This document shows positions 43,233 to 54,910 of a stretch of DNA of 64,000 nt, piece by piece. The DNA is from Trema orientale. Its lineage: Eukaryota > Streptophyta > Magnoliopsida > Rosales > Cannabaceae. Numbering within the stretch: position 1 is the first letter of the stretch; each line of letters begins with the position of its first letter. The DNA lies in the NCBI GenBank assembly GCA_002914845.1, contig JXTC01000002.1, positions 3,140,370 to 3,204,369 on the forward strand. The letters are read 5' to 3'. The notes beneath the pieces were generated by a model that saw nothing but the letters and a program-made list of their open reading frames with translations, searched no databases and had not been told where the DNA came from. A program made the translations under genes and the position numbers.

Positions 43233-46139
43233 TGGCTGCGGATAAAAAACAAAACAATAAAAAATAAAAGGTAAATTGCGATTTTAGTCTTAGACTTGCT
43301 ATAGCTTTATTTGGTACCTTGATTTTTGTTCTTATTATTCACGTGGTTTAAATATTTGAACTTGTTTGTCACTCTTCTTCACTCTTTGACGGTTTTCTTC
43401 CATTTGAGATATTTTGAGTACACTATTGAGATATATTACCCGAGTAATTCGCTTAGTAAAGAAGTGGCTAACAGGATGCATATTGAGCTGGAGCCTAAAT
43501 TGCTCGAAGCGCCTAGTTATAAGGACTAAAGGGAAAGATCTGTTGAATTTACTTGAAGACGGTATTTAATTTTTTTGTAGTTTAATGGTACTTGTTTAAT
43601 TGAGCGAAATCTCATTTGTATAGCTAGGACTAAATAATTGATTATGCAATCCAGTTTCTTCTTAGAAGGATTAAACATTATCTGAGATTTAAATGGCAAG
43701 AAAGATTATAGCATGCTCTGCTTCTTCGCAGTCGTCTAATATGTACCATATAAGTCTCCGATATTTAACATGAAAAACTCATATTTCTGTGTCCGTTTGA
43801 GCTATTGACGCTGATTTATCTGAAATTTACCCAGTGGGACAAGAGCCTCTACGAGTTATTCTTTACTAATTTGTACTACATTAGCATGGCCTTGGTCTAG
43901 GAAGAGAAAAAGTTGGTGAATAATAATTCAATATTGGTCAACTTCCTGTTTCTTTGGTTTCTTCCTTCATCAGTTTCATCACTCATCTTAATCTTCATCC
44001 ATTTTCTTCTAATTTTAAATTCTGATTATTCATGAAAGAAAAAAAATTCAGTTTAGGAAATTATAAGAAGTGTTTAGTAGATTAGGTTTTTTTTTTTTGA
44101 AAAAAGGAAACAATGAATGTTATTTGTTATTTCTTACAGAAATTTAAGCTAAGTTTGGTAGGAGGGAAAAGTGAGGGGAAAGAAATAGTTAGAGAGAAAA
44201 GTGAAGAAAAATGAAAAAAATTTGATAGGAAGGAAAATGGAAAGGATTGGAAAATAAAGTGAAAAAACAAATGGTGGGGTCAGAAAAAAAAAGCTTTTCC
44301 TCTCAAAATGAAAAGAAAAGTGGAGAAAAAACTTATTTAATAAGTGACTACGATTGAATTTACTAAATCATCTTTATACACTAATTTTAAAATAATAATA
44401 GAGAAAGTTATTTTGAAATAAACTAATTTTGCGTAGCGTATGCATTTTGAACTTTTAGCCTTCTGACAAGAGAAATATAATTTTTGTCGAGCAAGTATAT
44501 GGTTTTTTTTAATAAAATATTTTGAATTTTGATACAATCTTTTGTAGGTATGCTTAGAAAAATGTGGAGATGAGATTTTCAATTTTTTTTCGGAGACATT
44601 TTCAATTTTTAGTTATTTTTTAAATAATAGGACAGTTACGACTCTCCAGAATACATAAATCAACATCCTTACAAGAAGAGAGAGAATGTTGGTACCTAAC
44701 GAATTCTGAGAACCACGAATGACGGACATACAACGCATGTGCTTTTTTGTTAGATTTGTCTGTAGTTCTTAGGCATACGCATATGTGTTGATTCATTTTC
44801 TTGGTGTCATTGTTGCACTTGTGGCATAAGAAATGTGGAATGACATAGTTTGCGAAAGTCATGGAATCTGTTCCTTATCATTTCCCATGAACTTGTAAAA
44901 TCAGAACCATGATTTGGCTTGAACGCTGGCATAAAAAATTCAGTCTGATATGAGAATTGGCTGATTCTCACCAACCATAATCAGTTGAGAAATTACTGTA
45001 TTGTTTTTGGTCAAATATTCTTAAGTTTTTGAATTCCTTCCCCATAAAAATTGTAAGAGATTGTAGCTTTTACTCGTTCCGTTTCCTCGCATGCAATTGT
45101 GTAATAGCTAATATATAAGTGTGTCTAATAGTGCAACTATCAGTCTCTCCCAATCATTCCTCACTAATTTCGGTTTTTTGTTACCTACAGCAATACCATC
45201 GAGTTTTTTTCTTTTTTTCATCAATTGCACTAGAGTTCCAAAGCCATGAACTAGAAAGAAGAAGCTCGCACACAATGGCTCAATCTCAGTAACTTCCGAC
45301 TCCTAGAGCACAAGGTCCTCCGCATTCTATCGCCTAATTTGTACACGTCATATATTGCTTCAGTTTCTTCCATCAATTTTGATCACTTGATAAATTTTCA
45401 TCGTGTTTTTTTTTAAAAAAAACATGAAACTTACTCTAAATTTTAATAAATGTTGCATTGTTTATTCACCAAAGAGACAGAAACAAATTACGGAAGTTAC
45501 ATGTGATTCAAGATTTTATTGACTTTTTGCTAAATCGTATATTTTAATTATTAGAAATGTTATTTGCTGGTATATTTAGAGCCAAGTGATTTTTGGTGAA
45601 AGTAGTTGATAGTTCATATGATGGAACTCATTATATAGTATCACATCCATGTGATACATAAAATAAAGAATAAATTTGAGTTCAATACCATAAAATGAAT
45701 TTCTAAAACCACATAGGACGACAATACGATTAATGCTACACATTTTGACAAGTCTAGAAAAAATCACTTAATAGATGTGATAACATATAATTGTTGGAAG
45801 ATTCACGGTATACCAGTAAATTGGAAAACAGTTTGATAATTATAGTCAAAAATGAAATTTCAAATTTTGAACTTACACAGTATATTACTGATACTTATGC
45901 AATTATTATAGCAATGATTATTTTTTTCACAAACTGTAAAATTTTTAGCAAAAATGAGTCACGTGTAAAGTATGCAGTTTGATAACTATAACTAAGAACA
46001 GGATTATGACTCATAGAAGTAACTAATGCCCAATTATACACTTTGTCTGTGACTATTTTCTATTAAAAACTAATATCAGCTTTGAGATAACTCCAACAAC
46101 ACCAAGAAAGACTCATCTTTTTCCTTTTTGGGAAATTAG
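43233..46139. other. intergenic downstream of rps1, no firm gene
   Basis: The first few hundred bases should hold the rps1 3'UTR. At 43436-43529 an open stretch (YYPSNSLSKEVANRMHIELE) is protein-like but unrecognised, and might be an exon or relic. 44155-44340 is purine-rich (GGAGGGAAAAGTGAGGGGAAAG), a texture often seen in small non-autonomous transposons, but clear termini were not found. The rest shows nothing. Confidence 0.4.
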
Positions 46140-46600
46140 GTGAAATATACACCTTCTATATATAGTTAATTTTAGAAAATATTTTCCTTCCAATAGTTTA
46201 GGTAACTACACCCACTTTAAAAAAATATGCAAAAGGACTTATATACCCTTAAGTCGAAAGTGCTAGATATAGTTTCAAGCGCTAGAATGATACTAGACAA
46301 AGTGTTTAGTAACTCGACCCTTTTTGTATAGCTAGATTTGGATCTTGCTTGAATGTTATGAGCTAGACATGGTGTCAAGATCATTAGACACAAGTGTTGA
46401 TAGGCGCTAGATAAGGTGTCTAGCGACTGGACTTCTCATGTCTAGCTGGAATATGGACACTTCGTAAGAGAAGTGCTAAGGGCATTTTTGTATTTAAAAT
46501 AATTTAAAACTTAAAAAGATGTATTCACCAAAAAAATTGTTAAGAAAGTGTATTTTATAAAGTACACTATGACAAATCTGTATTTTGCAAAGAACTACTT
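46140..46600. repeat. inverted-repeat element with GCTAGA minisatellite core
   Basis: Outer parts are partly inverted: CAAAAGGACTTATATACCCTTAAG on the left faces GCTAAGGGCATTTTTGTATTT on the right. The core at about 46260-46450 is made of degenerate units such as GCTAGATATAGTTTCAAGC, GCTAGACATGGTGTCAAG and GCTAGATAAGGTGTCTAGCG. No coding frame. Probably a foldback element of the same general kind as those at 5892 and 21948. Confidence 0.5.
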
Positions 46601-47034
46601 TTTTTTTTCTTAAACTAAGTTGTAGAGGAAATCACTAAGAATGATCCAGACGGATTGCGCTCCTTCTCCTGAAATGTTGGGAATACAAAGAAGATAAGAT
46701 AGATCAATGTTTGTGCTAAGCACTAGGAAAATTCGGGTATGGTCGAATTTTCTCTTTTTCTCTGTGTAAGCATGTAGCCTTCTCCCTCCCTCTTTTTTCA
46801 TGTGTATCATTGTTAAATAAAGTACTCAGTTTTGTGACTATCATATAAATAAAAGGAGAGTTAAGTTGTTTCTCATATTGAGCCAACTTAAATGCCCATT
46901 CTAATCGTAGTCCAAATAGAATTGGGCTACCATTAATTACTCAACAATTGGATTTTGTTGACCTAGACCGAAAACTCAATGAATCCAAATAATCTAAGCT
47001 TCAATAGACCATCAGTTAACAATAATAATTAGGA

Positions 47035-47350
47035 CTTTTTAGCCATATGACTAAATTTTGAATCATAGTTTGCAAAATAGTCATTTTTAAACACAGTTAA
47101 AAAATAGCCAAATTCTGAAATTATTTAAAAAATGACCATTTTTTATGTATAGTATATCAAATAAATTGATTTATTTTTAAAATTTTATTTACTTTTTAAA
47201 AAATTAATTTACTTTATAAAAAATAGATCAACTGAAAAATAGCTATTTATCAAAATAAATTATGACGGTCATTTGTTAATAAGTGTAAAAAATGACTATT
47301 TTTTTTTATAAAATTGATCTAAAAAAGGCTATTTCTTATAAATACCTCTT
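47035..47350. repeat. AT-rich inverted-repeat element
   Basis: The left part has GACTTTTTAGCCATATGACT, AATAGTCATTTTTAAAC and AAAAATGACCATTTTTTATG. The right part, reverse complemented, gives ATAGCCTTTTTTAGATC, AAATAGTCATTTTTTACAC and AAATGACCGTCATAATTT. The arms are short and imperfect. No genes. Likely a decayed MITE. Confidence 0.4.
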
Positions 47351-47989
47351 AATTATGATTTCTCCATGCCTGTTAATATTGGGGCACTTTATCATAGGTC
47401 TAATATTACACTTTTACATTAAATATTATTATTTTCTAGAATTTGTTGAATACTTTAATTAACTTGACTCATTTAGCATATACTACACCATGTGTGTATC
47501 CCTACCGCAACAATGAGGTGAAATTATCATAATACTCTTCCAATACATACTTACCTATGTGTTGCTATCTTTCATTTAATGGATAATTTGTTTAACAATT
47601 ATATTTTATGACTATTATAAATACAGTCAAATTTCAAAGAGTGAATACATGGATTAGAAAAATAAATTATTTAAAGACCTTTGAAAGTGTTAGAAAATGG
47701 ACAATATTGAAATGATAATTTAGGCTTAAATGAGTTTGAGAGATCATGTGTGTAGTAAAGTGCAAATTAAAGTTTTATTAGCCAATTTAGAGCATGAATT
47801 AGAATATGACTCGCTTTGTATAAATGCAAGGTCTTGGCATAATCTTATTTTACTTTATGAGTAGATTAAATTGGTAATATCATGTGTCCAAATTAGAGCT
47901 TGAGTGAATAGGAAATTGATGTTCAAAATATACTTATTGGTATTGCAAAATAGTAGAAGAAAAATTTGGAAAAAGCTTGTCCCACATTA
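47351..47989. other. intergenic, no gene seen
   Basis: AT-rich sequence with no recognisable coding, RNA or mobile feature. Confidence 0.35.
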
Positions 47990-48620
47990 GTTGGGAAGCT
48001 CCTAAACTTGTGTTTTATATAGAGTTGCATTTTTTTTATGAGTGTAACTATGTATGGCAAAGATGCTCTCTCAGGGGTGCGCAACAGGTGCAAATCATCT
48101 GACCTTGGGCCCTGATTTGTATGGGCTCGTGTGTGCCCACACCTGCAAACACGAAAGTTGGCCTGAAATCTTGGACTCTTGTCATGACAGCTAACCTTTT
48201 GTTGTGGCCCATTTTATTTTTTCCTCTGTTTCTAATCTGTTTTTTGCTAGCTTTTAGAATGTTTCAAGGCAAACTAGTAACTGAAACGTGGTGATAAATA
48301 GCATGGTTGTTTTCAGAAAACAGTTATTTTGATTACAAAAAATGTTGAGGAAGGTTGGCTGGTGAGTAATAACCACTTTGATTGTAAAAAAAAAAAAAAA
48401 AAAATGTTATAGAAGATTGGATGGTAAGTAACAGTCAAATTATTAGCATTATGGAGCATTCAAGTTGGGTTTTGTAACCTCTCATTTCGCCTACTATATA
48501 AACAGACTCTCACTTCCCCATTTCAACATACCAGAGCTCTAGTATTTTTTGGTATGTTTTTCTGTCAATCTCATAACAGTTCGAGCTACTATTAATCAAA
48601 ATAACTTTTAAGAGACAGTT
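47990..48620 (+). mobile_element. possible solo LTR or LTR fragment
   Basis: Contains GTCCCACATTAGTTGGGAAG, a segment shared by many plant Copia-type LTRs, followed by CTTGTGTTTTATATAGAG and later a promoter-like CTACTATATAAACAGACTCT at 48491-48510. Two diverged direct copies of a GTTGGCTGGTGAGTAATAAC-like segment lie at about 48353 and 48416. No internal retrotransposon domains are present. LTR boundaries were not established. Confidence 0.35.
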
Positions 48621-48882
48621 AATCCAAAATTTAAAAACCATTACACTAATCCCAAATATACATGTCTATCATATAGAGGCCTAAACATTCTCTTTTCAAT
48701 TTACACTTAAAGGAAATTGTGATAAGGACCAAATATGACATTTTGGAATTACAGAGCAATGGTACTAAAGATCAACGACCAATACATATAGCTTTCTGCT
48801 AGCGTGCTTTCTATTGTTCACAAACACATATTTTGTACCCATATATATATACATTCATATATATATATATATATATATACGG

Positions 48883-49119
48883 GGTTGCCAACCTAGTAGG
48901 TATTTTTTTTTTTTTTTTTTTTACATATGTGTAGGTATTTTTTTTTTAGCCGTTAGATCATCATCTAATAATGATCCAACGGCTATAATGATGTGCACGA
49001 AAAAATGTGCATTATTAATGTTATTTTTCTTATTTTTTAATATAAAAATGATAAATTTTAATTAGCTAAAACGATACCTATGCATAGGTTAAAAAAAAGT
49101 ACCTATTGGATTGGTGTCC
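48883..49119. mobile_element. MITE, family 1, complete
   Basis: The left end GGTTGCCAACCTAGTAGGTA pairs with the reverse complement of the right end (GGACACCAATCCAATAGGTA). The internal hairpin AGCCGTTAGATCATCATC ... AATGATCCAACGGCT is present. Flanked on the left by (AT)n. Confidence 0.75.
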
Positions 49120-49122
49120 TAT

Positions 49123-49331
49123 ATGTATAGGTATCGTTTTAGCCAATTAAAATTTATCATGCACATTTTTTTATATTAACAAATAAGAGAGTAATAACAT
49201 TAATGATGCACATCTTTTCGTGCACATCATTATAGCCGTTGGATCACCATTAGATGATGATCCAACGGCTAAAAGAAAATATCTATACATAGGTAAAAAA
49301 AAAAACAGATATACCTACTAGATTGGCAACC
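49123..49331. mobile_element. MITE, family 1, left end missing, inverted to its neighbour
   Basis: Begins inside the element at TATAGGTATCGTTTTAGCC, like the truncated copy at 28171, and runs to a complete right end (TACTAGATTGGCAACC). AGCCGTTGGATCA at 49234-49246 and TGATCCAACGGCT at 49258-49270 form a perfect 13-bp hairpin. Together with the preceding copy it makes an inverted pair spanning about 450 bp. Confidence 0.7.
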
Positions 49332-49575
49332 ATATATATATATATCAGAATGTCTGAGGATGTGATTACCAATATATGAGGATGTATAACAACTAAAAAT
49401 TACAGGGAACAAACCATATTCAAGACTATTTTGCAACCAAATTTGGCAAAAATAGATGCAGTCATATTGCAAAATCTATTCAACTAATAACCGTGGAACA
49501 ATTTACACTATAAGTTTCCTACATAATTGAATTTAGGTTGCCATATATGTACAAAACAAACTTTAATTCCTACCA

Positions 49576-51054
49576 CTACCAAGGTTCCAAAGATCGTTCC
49601 TCTTGTTCATTGGGGAAAGACCCCAAATATGTTGTCCAGAACTCTGCATTTTCTCTATAAGACAAAAGCTCGCCACTCTCATCATGATCATCATCCAAAT
49701 CTGAATATTTGGATTCAAACAAATTTTCAAAACCATCATCATCATAATCATCATCTTCATCATCATTATGATCATCCTCCTTGTATTCATCATCTTGGTC
49801 ATCATTGGTGTCACCAATTTCAGTACCATTAATCCAAGCTCTCTTCCTCTCTCTCCTCATTCTCTTCCCCTCTCTAACCAACTGCATCAACTGTTCTCTT
49901 ATCTCTAAAGACTTGTCCCTCTCCAAAAGGATACCCTTCTCATCATACCCCTCTACTAAGAGCACTGAATCCCTCTGCCCTTTCAAACTGACGTAGAATA
50001 ACTCTGGATGCCTGATGATCATCCCTCTCAACTTGTTGGACAGCCCGAATTCCTTTCTGAAATGAGTCAAGTGATCAATCAATGTCCTCTTTTCGACCGT
50101 CATCCCTAGCACCTCTCTCACTACCGCACAAGCTCTTTTCTCTGCCTCAATGGACTCTTTCACTAACTCCATAGCAGGAGTTCTATAAGGACACACATCT
50201 GAAATTTCTCCAAACTTGAGCAGAAAGTCCTGATGACGTCTCTTCAAATTCAATCCTTTTCTCAATCTCAATTGTTTAAACTTCAAAGGTCTATCTACTA
50301 TTAACCCAAGTGACTGAACATCTGGAGATGGTAAAGTCTTTGCAAGGTTTGTGTCCCATATGACAAGTTCAAGTGCTCGGCCATAGGAGGTGTCAACAAT
50401 CTTGAACTTATCTGAGTGGTCGTTACAGAGACGAGATCGAAAATTAGGGGGAAGACCAAGATCTGGAGCAAGGTGAACAAGTTTTGACATAAGTAGTCTC
50501 TGATGAGAAGAGAGCATGAGAAGCTTCTGAAGTTTTCCAGCCAAGGTATCAGAGATGGTTAATTTATAATTTAATTCCTCGGCGGCAAGAGCAGAAGCAG
50601 CTGGGGTTAGACGGACACAAAGTTGAGGATATGACTTCGTTGCATTGAGCGGAATCGGTGGCCATGGAATTGAGAAAAGTTCAAATATGGTAGGGTAGCG
50701 ACGGATCATTGAGAGGATTGACTTAGGCGTAGAAAGGGAAAGGTAAGACCGACATTTGGAAAGAATATGCAAAGGTATATAATGCTTTGGTTTAGACAGG
50801 AGCAATGTTTTCAGCTTTTGAACAAAACGTATCTTGTTTTGCTTCACAATATGCCTGTCTAAACAAGGACTACGGACAGTTTTAATAATTGAACAAGAAA
50901 CTGAAACAGAGAGATCTGGTGGGATTTTACTGTCCTTATAAAGTTTGTCAATATTACCAAGAAAGCAAGCAGCAGGCTTTCTAGGGAAGAAGTCTGAATT
51001 TAGGAAAGTTATAGGCCTTTCTCCTTGGGTTGAGAAAGGTAAAGATATCGCCAT
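49576..51054 (-). CDS. PORR-domain protein (WHAT'S THIS FACTOR family), organelle RNA splicing
   Basis: Single coding exon of 492 residues. PORR proteins bind RNA in chloroplasts or mitochondria and help splice group II introns. The start is the ATG at 51054, the first after a likely splice acceptor (TATATTGTAGTGCAG, 51085-51094). The N-terminus has few acidic residues and could be a transit peptide. The PORR domain spans about 58-385 and shows RSPCLDRHIVKQNKIRFVQK, RYPTIFELF, LTPAASALAAEE, SSHQRLLMSKLVHLAPDLGL and RLRKGLNLKRRHQDFLLKFG. It is followed by a charged helix (REGKRMRRERKRAW) and a strongly acidic tail at about 415-465 (DDEDDDYDDDG and similar). Length and layout fit the family. 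The compartment and target intron cannot be told from sequence. Confidence 0.92.
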   Translation of the reverse strand: MAISLPFSTQGERPITFLNSDFFPRKPAACFLGNIDKLYKDSKIPPDLSVSVSCSIIKTVRSPCLDRHIVKQNKIRFVQKLKTLLLSKPKHYIPLHILSKCRSYLSLSTPKSILSMIRRYPTIFELFSIPWPPIPLNATKSYPQLCVRLTPAASALAAEELNYKLTISDTLAGKLQKLLMLSSHQRLLMSKLVHLAPDLGLPPNFRSRLCNDHSDKFKIVDTSYGRALELVIWDTNLAKTLPSPDVQSLGLIVDRPLKFKQLRLRKGLNLKRRHQDFLLKFGEISDVCPYRTPAMELVKESIEAEKRACAVVREVLGMTVEKRTLIDHLTHFRKEFGLSNKLRGMIIRHPELFYVSLKGQRDSVLLVEGYDEKGILLERDKSLEIREQLMQLVREGKRMRRERKRAWINGTEIGDTNDDQDDEYKEDDHNDDEDDDYDDDGFENLFESKYSDLDDDHDESGELLSYRENAEFWTTYLGSFPNEQEERSLEPW

Positions 51055-51084
51055 TAATGCTATTATGAATGGGCAACTTGGCAA

Positions 51085-52325
51085 ACTGCACTACAATATA
51101 TCATCAAGAAAAAAGGGAAACTAATGGTCTCTCAATCACTGTACCGGAAGTTACAGAGCGAGACTTGTGCTTTCCCTTCCATCAGTCACAAATATTTGTT
51201 CCACACCTAGAAAGAAAATATAGAAAAGGGAAAGTTACATTACACACATACTCCCTCACACACATTGAAATATATGTTGGATAAGAAACACATCACACAT
51301 GATATTCATCAACTATGTTCAGTGAAACATATAGGAAAAAAGAACGTGGAACTGCAGCATCTGCTTTTCACAAATTGCCAACATCATAAAATAATAAGAT
51401 TGAGACTACAATGTATAAACACAGTAAAACCATATGAGAGTGCACTACCACAAACGTAAAACATCGCAGCACTGCAGCAGCCAAAAAAAAAAAAAAAAAG
51501 CACGTGATACAAAAGAATCTGTCATTTTAACGAAAGATATGCAAGTAAAAGGGGACGTTATATTAACATTAGCTCACTTGACGATATAAGGGTGCATTCG
51601 ACCACATACTTAAGACATAGCAGCAGCAGAAAGACTGACAGAAAGTATGAGATACGAGAATATCAATGCTTTTTGTTAAAAGACATGCACTTAGACAGGG
51701 GACTTCGAGTTCAGGTACATTAGTGACATAGAAAATGGTGATGGCTTGAAATGGAGTTGAACTTTTGAAAAGGAAGGAAACCTTTCCATGCTTAGATTTT
51801 TCAGACCTTAAACAGAAGCATTAGAAAAACTAAACAGACAAAATTAAGGAGATCAAACCAAAGACCCACCAAGAACTGAAGAAAAACAAAATAAATAAAT
51901 CAAAAACAAGAAAAACCCACTTGATTATTTGCCAAGATATAATTAAACCACTTAGATATATATACATATATATATACGCACACATACACACACACAAATA
52001 TAGGACAAACAGTGAGAGTTTTTGCTTGTGTGTCAATTGGGTCATTTTCATAACTGAAAATGTGAGGTTCCATAGCGTAAAAAACAGGAGACATTTTCAC
52101 AAACAGGTGGTGAGTATGCAAAAGAAAGAACAATCTTCCTCTATTAAGGGGAAAAGAAAAAGAAAAAAAAAAAAAAAAAGCGTATTGGGATTGTGATGAG
52201 AAAGGTAATAAAAAGGTACCTAAGACATAAGCTGAGGCTGCACAAACGTGGTAGAAATTGTCAGCTGTAAATGTCGTACAACCACAGTGCTGCAACCTTA
52301 AGAAGATTAGCTCATATATAAGAGA
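51085..52325 (-). promoter_or_regulatory. probable leader intron, 5'UTR exon and promoter of the PORR gene
   Basis: Reading the minus strand, TATATATG at about 52313-52320 could be the TATA element. A leader exon would follow, ending at CTTAG|GTACC (52220/52219). An intron of about 1.13 kb would run to the acceptor at 51090 or 51085, just before the start codon. Short frames inside the interval have no conserved features. Transcript evidence is lacking. Confidence 0.4.
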
Positions 52326-52639
52326 TGGGAAAGAAAGAAAGAAGAGCAGAGATGTTCCCCAGCCTCTCACTTTTTGATCCTACTAGAGGGCACACACCTT
52401 CAGGACACGTGCTTTGTGCGACAATTTTTGCTACTAAGGCAACTAGCAAGTTTATGGGGCAAAACCATCTATTTTCATATGTGAATGTGCATGGCCCTAA
52501 CTTTTGAAAATATGACAATTTGGTTCTCTTAAAAAAAGGTCTCATATACTTCCAAAAAAAAAAAAAAAAGGGTCTCGTCTCAATTAGTACTTGAATTTGT
52601 TTGAAACTTGGATTTTATGGAGGAAATAATGTGTGAGGG

Positions 52640-53110
52640 AAAAGACAAGTGAAAAGTTTGAGGAAAATAGTTGGGGAAATTAGAAAAAATACGGTATTTT
52701 TGAAAAGAATTGGAAAAATACGGTACTTTTGCATTTTTCATGGTACGGTTTTTATTAGAAAATACCGTTTTTTAAAAAATATTTATAAAAATACTATTTT
52801 TTAAAATAATAACTAGTTTCTTATAACCGTTTTCCAGAAACTGGTAACTAGTAACCGAAGATATTTATAACTGATATATAATTGGTAACCAGTTTCCAGT
52901 AATCAGTTTCCAGAAACTGGTAACCAGTAACTATTTTAAAAGTGGTAAATTTTTAAATACTTTTTAAAAAGTGATATTTTCCTAATTAAAACCATACGAA
53001 AACTGAAAAAAACTGTGACTTCTGTATTTTTGTAATTCTTTTCATTTTTTATAGGTATAAGTGTAAGAAACCCAAAATAGTTCCCTAAAAGTCCGTAAAA
53101 AGTTTTCTTT
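52640..53110. repeat. foldback element with TAACCAGT core (copy A)
   Basis: The left arm has GAAAAGAATTGGAAAAATAC, TACGGTTTTTATTAGAAAAT and TTTAAAAAATATTTATAAAA. The reverse complement of the right arm gives GAAAAGAATTACAAAAATAC, TATGGTTTTAATTAGGAAAA and TTTAAAAAGTATTTAAAAAT. The core (about 52800-52945) is GGTAACTAGTAACCGAAG, GGTAACCAGTTTCCAG and similar units, matching the array at 4070-5780. No coding capacity. Confidence 0.7.
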
Positions 53111-53869
53111 TCCAATCTACTTTTAAAAATTCTATACACTCAAACATTATAAAAAATTTCAACTCGCATTTTTTTTCTTAAAAAAACTTCCTTATTTTTT
53201 ATTTAAGTCCAAACAAGAAAGAAGTTGGATTACCTTGAATTTTATTTTCTTTTCCTCATAAATTCCAGGCTTGAAACAGGACCGTAATCTATTTTTGGAA
53301 ATTTATTATGGAGCCTTTCTTTTTAAAAAAAAAAAAATTCCGAACCAAACAATTTGGAAATTTCGGATTCTAACTTAAATTGCTGTGTGGTGTCGTTCAA
53401 AATTTACAACTTGGGCCAAATTTTCATTTAAAAATAAATATGAGGACAAATGTGTCACAATTACTATGTAAGAAATATCACATATCAATTTAATAGATAT
53501 ATGATTCTCATTTTGTTTCCAGTGCAATTTTATTTTGAGGAAGTTTTGGTTTTATTGCTTTGTTTGTAGCAGACGATATTGATCAATAAAGAATTTCCAT
53601 GGTTTGTTTTTTTTAAAAAAAAAAAAACAATGTATTAATCCATATTATGTTTTGATTCATTCTTTTGTTTTAATTCATTCTTTTGTTTTTTTTTTTTAAT
53701 GAAGTATGTAACATGGGTAGTAAAACTATATTACGTTGGTAAATGAACGTGAAAATTAAACCCAATACTCCTTTTTTTTAAGTATATTTTGACGTACACT
53801 TTAAAAAAATAAAATAAAAATAGATACATATTCTTGTTTACGTATACATTTTATGTATTAAATATTGGG

Positions 53870-54170
53870 TCTTATAGCAAAATAGCCGAAATTTAGGTCA
53901 AATTTAAGTAAATGTCCATTTTTCAAATGTTATAGCAAAATATTCGGTATATATATTTGTATACCAAGTGTAAAATATTTTATACCAAGCATAAACATTT
54001 ATATATTCAGTACATTAACTAAAATTGATAGATATACTTATCTACCAAGTTTAAAAATTCATGTACTTGAACATTTAGTTATAAAATTTTAAAAAATGGA
54101 CATCTACTTTATCAAATTTAAAATATTATTCATTCACCTAAATTTCTCTTAAATATTAGAAAATTAGGCC
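53870..54170. repeat. MITE-like inverted repeat, about 300 bp
   Basis: The left arm AAATTTAGGTCAAATTTAAG then AAATGTCCATTTTTCAAATG and ATACCAAGTGTAAAA is matched by the reverse complement of the right arm: AAATTTAGGTGAATGAATAA, TAGATGTCCATTTTTTAAAA and AACTTGGTAGATAAG. Arms of about 90-100 bp. No genes. Confidence 0.6.
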
Positions 54171-54189
54171 TTTTATAATATTTTTAGAA

Positions 54190-54490
54190 ATTTTTTATGA
54201 AAAATACGATGGTTTGTATTTTTTTTAGGTTTGGTGTGGTTTTTATTTGAAAAATATCATTTTCTAAAAAATATTAAGAAAAATACCATTTTTAAAATAG
54301 TAACTAGTAACCAAAGATATTTATAACTGGTAACCGGTAACTAGTTTTCAGAAACTGGTAACCGGTAACCATTTTAGAAATGATATTTTCCTAATAAAAA
54401 CCGTACAAAAATTTGAAAAAAAAAAACTAACTTCCGTATTTTTGTAATTCTTTTGGTTTTTATAGGTCAAAGTGTTAAAAACCTTTAAAT
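54190..54490. repeat. foldback element with TAACCAGT core (copy B)
   Basis: Same family as 52640-53110: the left arm has TTATTTGAAAAATATCATTT and AGAAAAATACCATTTTT; the right arm has GATATTTTCCTAATAAAAAC and CTTCCGTATTTTTGTAATTC. The core (54292-54384) reads GTAACTAGTAACCAAAGATA, ACTGGTAACCGGTAACTAG and CTGGTAACCGGTAACC. The core is shorter than in copy A. Confidence 0.7.
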
Positions 54491-54739
54491 ATTCGAGGTA
54501 TATATTTAATACTATAACCCATTTTTAGGTGTACTTTTTATACATAAAATGTATACCTATGGTATACATCTATGCTTGTGGTATATATTTCTAAAAAAAA
54601 AAGTATAAAATAGGTGTAAATCCATTAAAAATAAAAAATGTGTATGTACGCAAATATGCTAAAAATAACGGGTATTTATGTACTTTTTCTCGAAATGAAC
54701 TGACCTAAGAGTTGCTTTAACCTACACAGCATTTTCGGA

Positions 54740-54910
54740 ACTATTTTTCAGGATGACTTTGTTAAGATTGTCACAAAATTTATGACTGATAATCATAAAT
54801 ATGTTGACCATAGTCACGATAATATATAATTCATGACTAAGGTCATAAATTTTTTGACAGTCCTTAAAAAAGTCGTCATGAATATTAGTCATAAAAAAGG
54901 GGCTTCGCAC
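54740..54910. repeat. short inverted/direct GTCATGA repeats
   Basis: Contains TTATGACTGATAATCATAAA, ATTCATGACTAAGGTCATAA and GTCGTCATGAATATTAGTCAT within 170 bp. The texture resembles internal parts of CACTA-type elements, but no ends were found. Confidence 0.35.

Noticed and set aside
49527..49832. Plus-strand frame rich in His/Asn
   Set aside because: Antisense of the acidic tail of the PORR gene (GAT/GAC repeats).
51084..51084. Start of the PORR protein at position 51084
   Set aside because: The codon there is TTG, and a splice acceptor lies next to it. The first ATG is at 51054.
51091..51120. CACTACAA-type CACTA terminus
   Set aside because: It overlaps the leader-intron acceptor of the PORR gene, has no partner end and no 3-bp target duplication.
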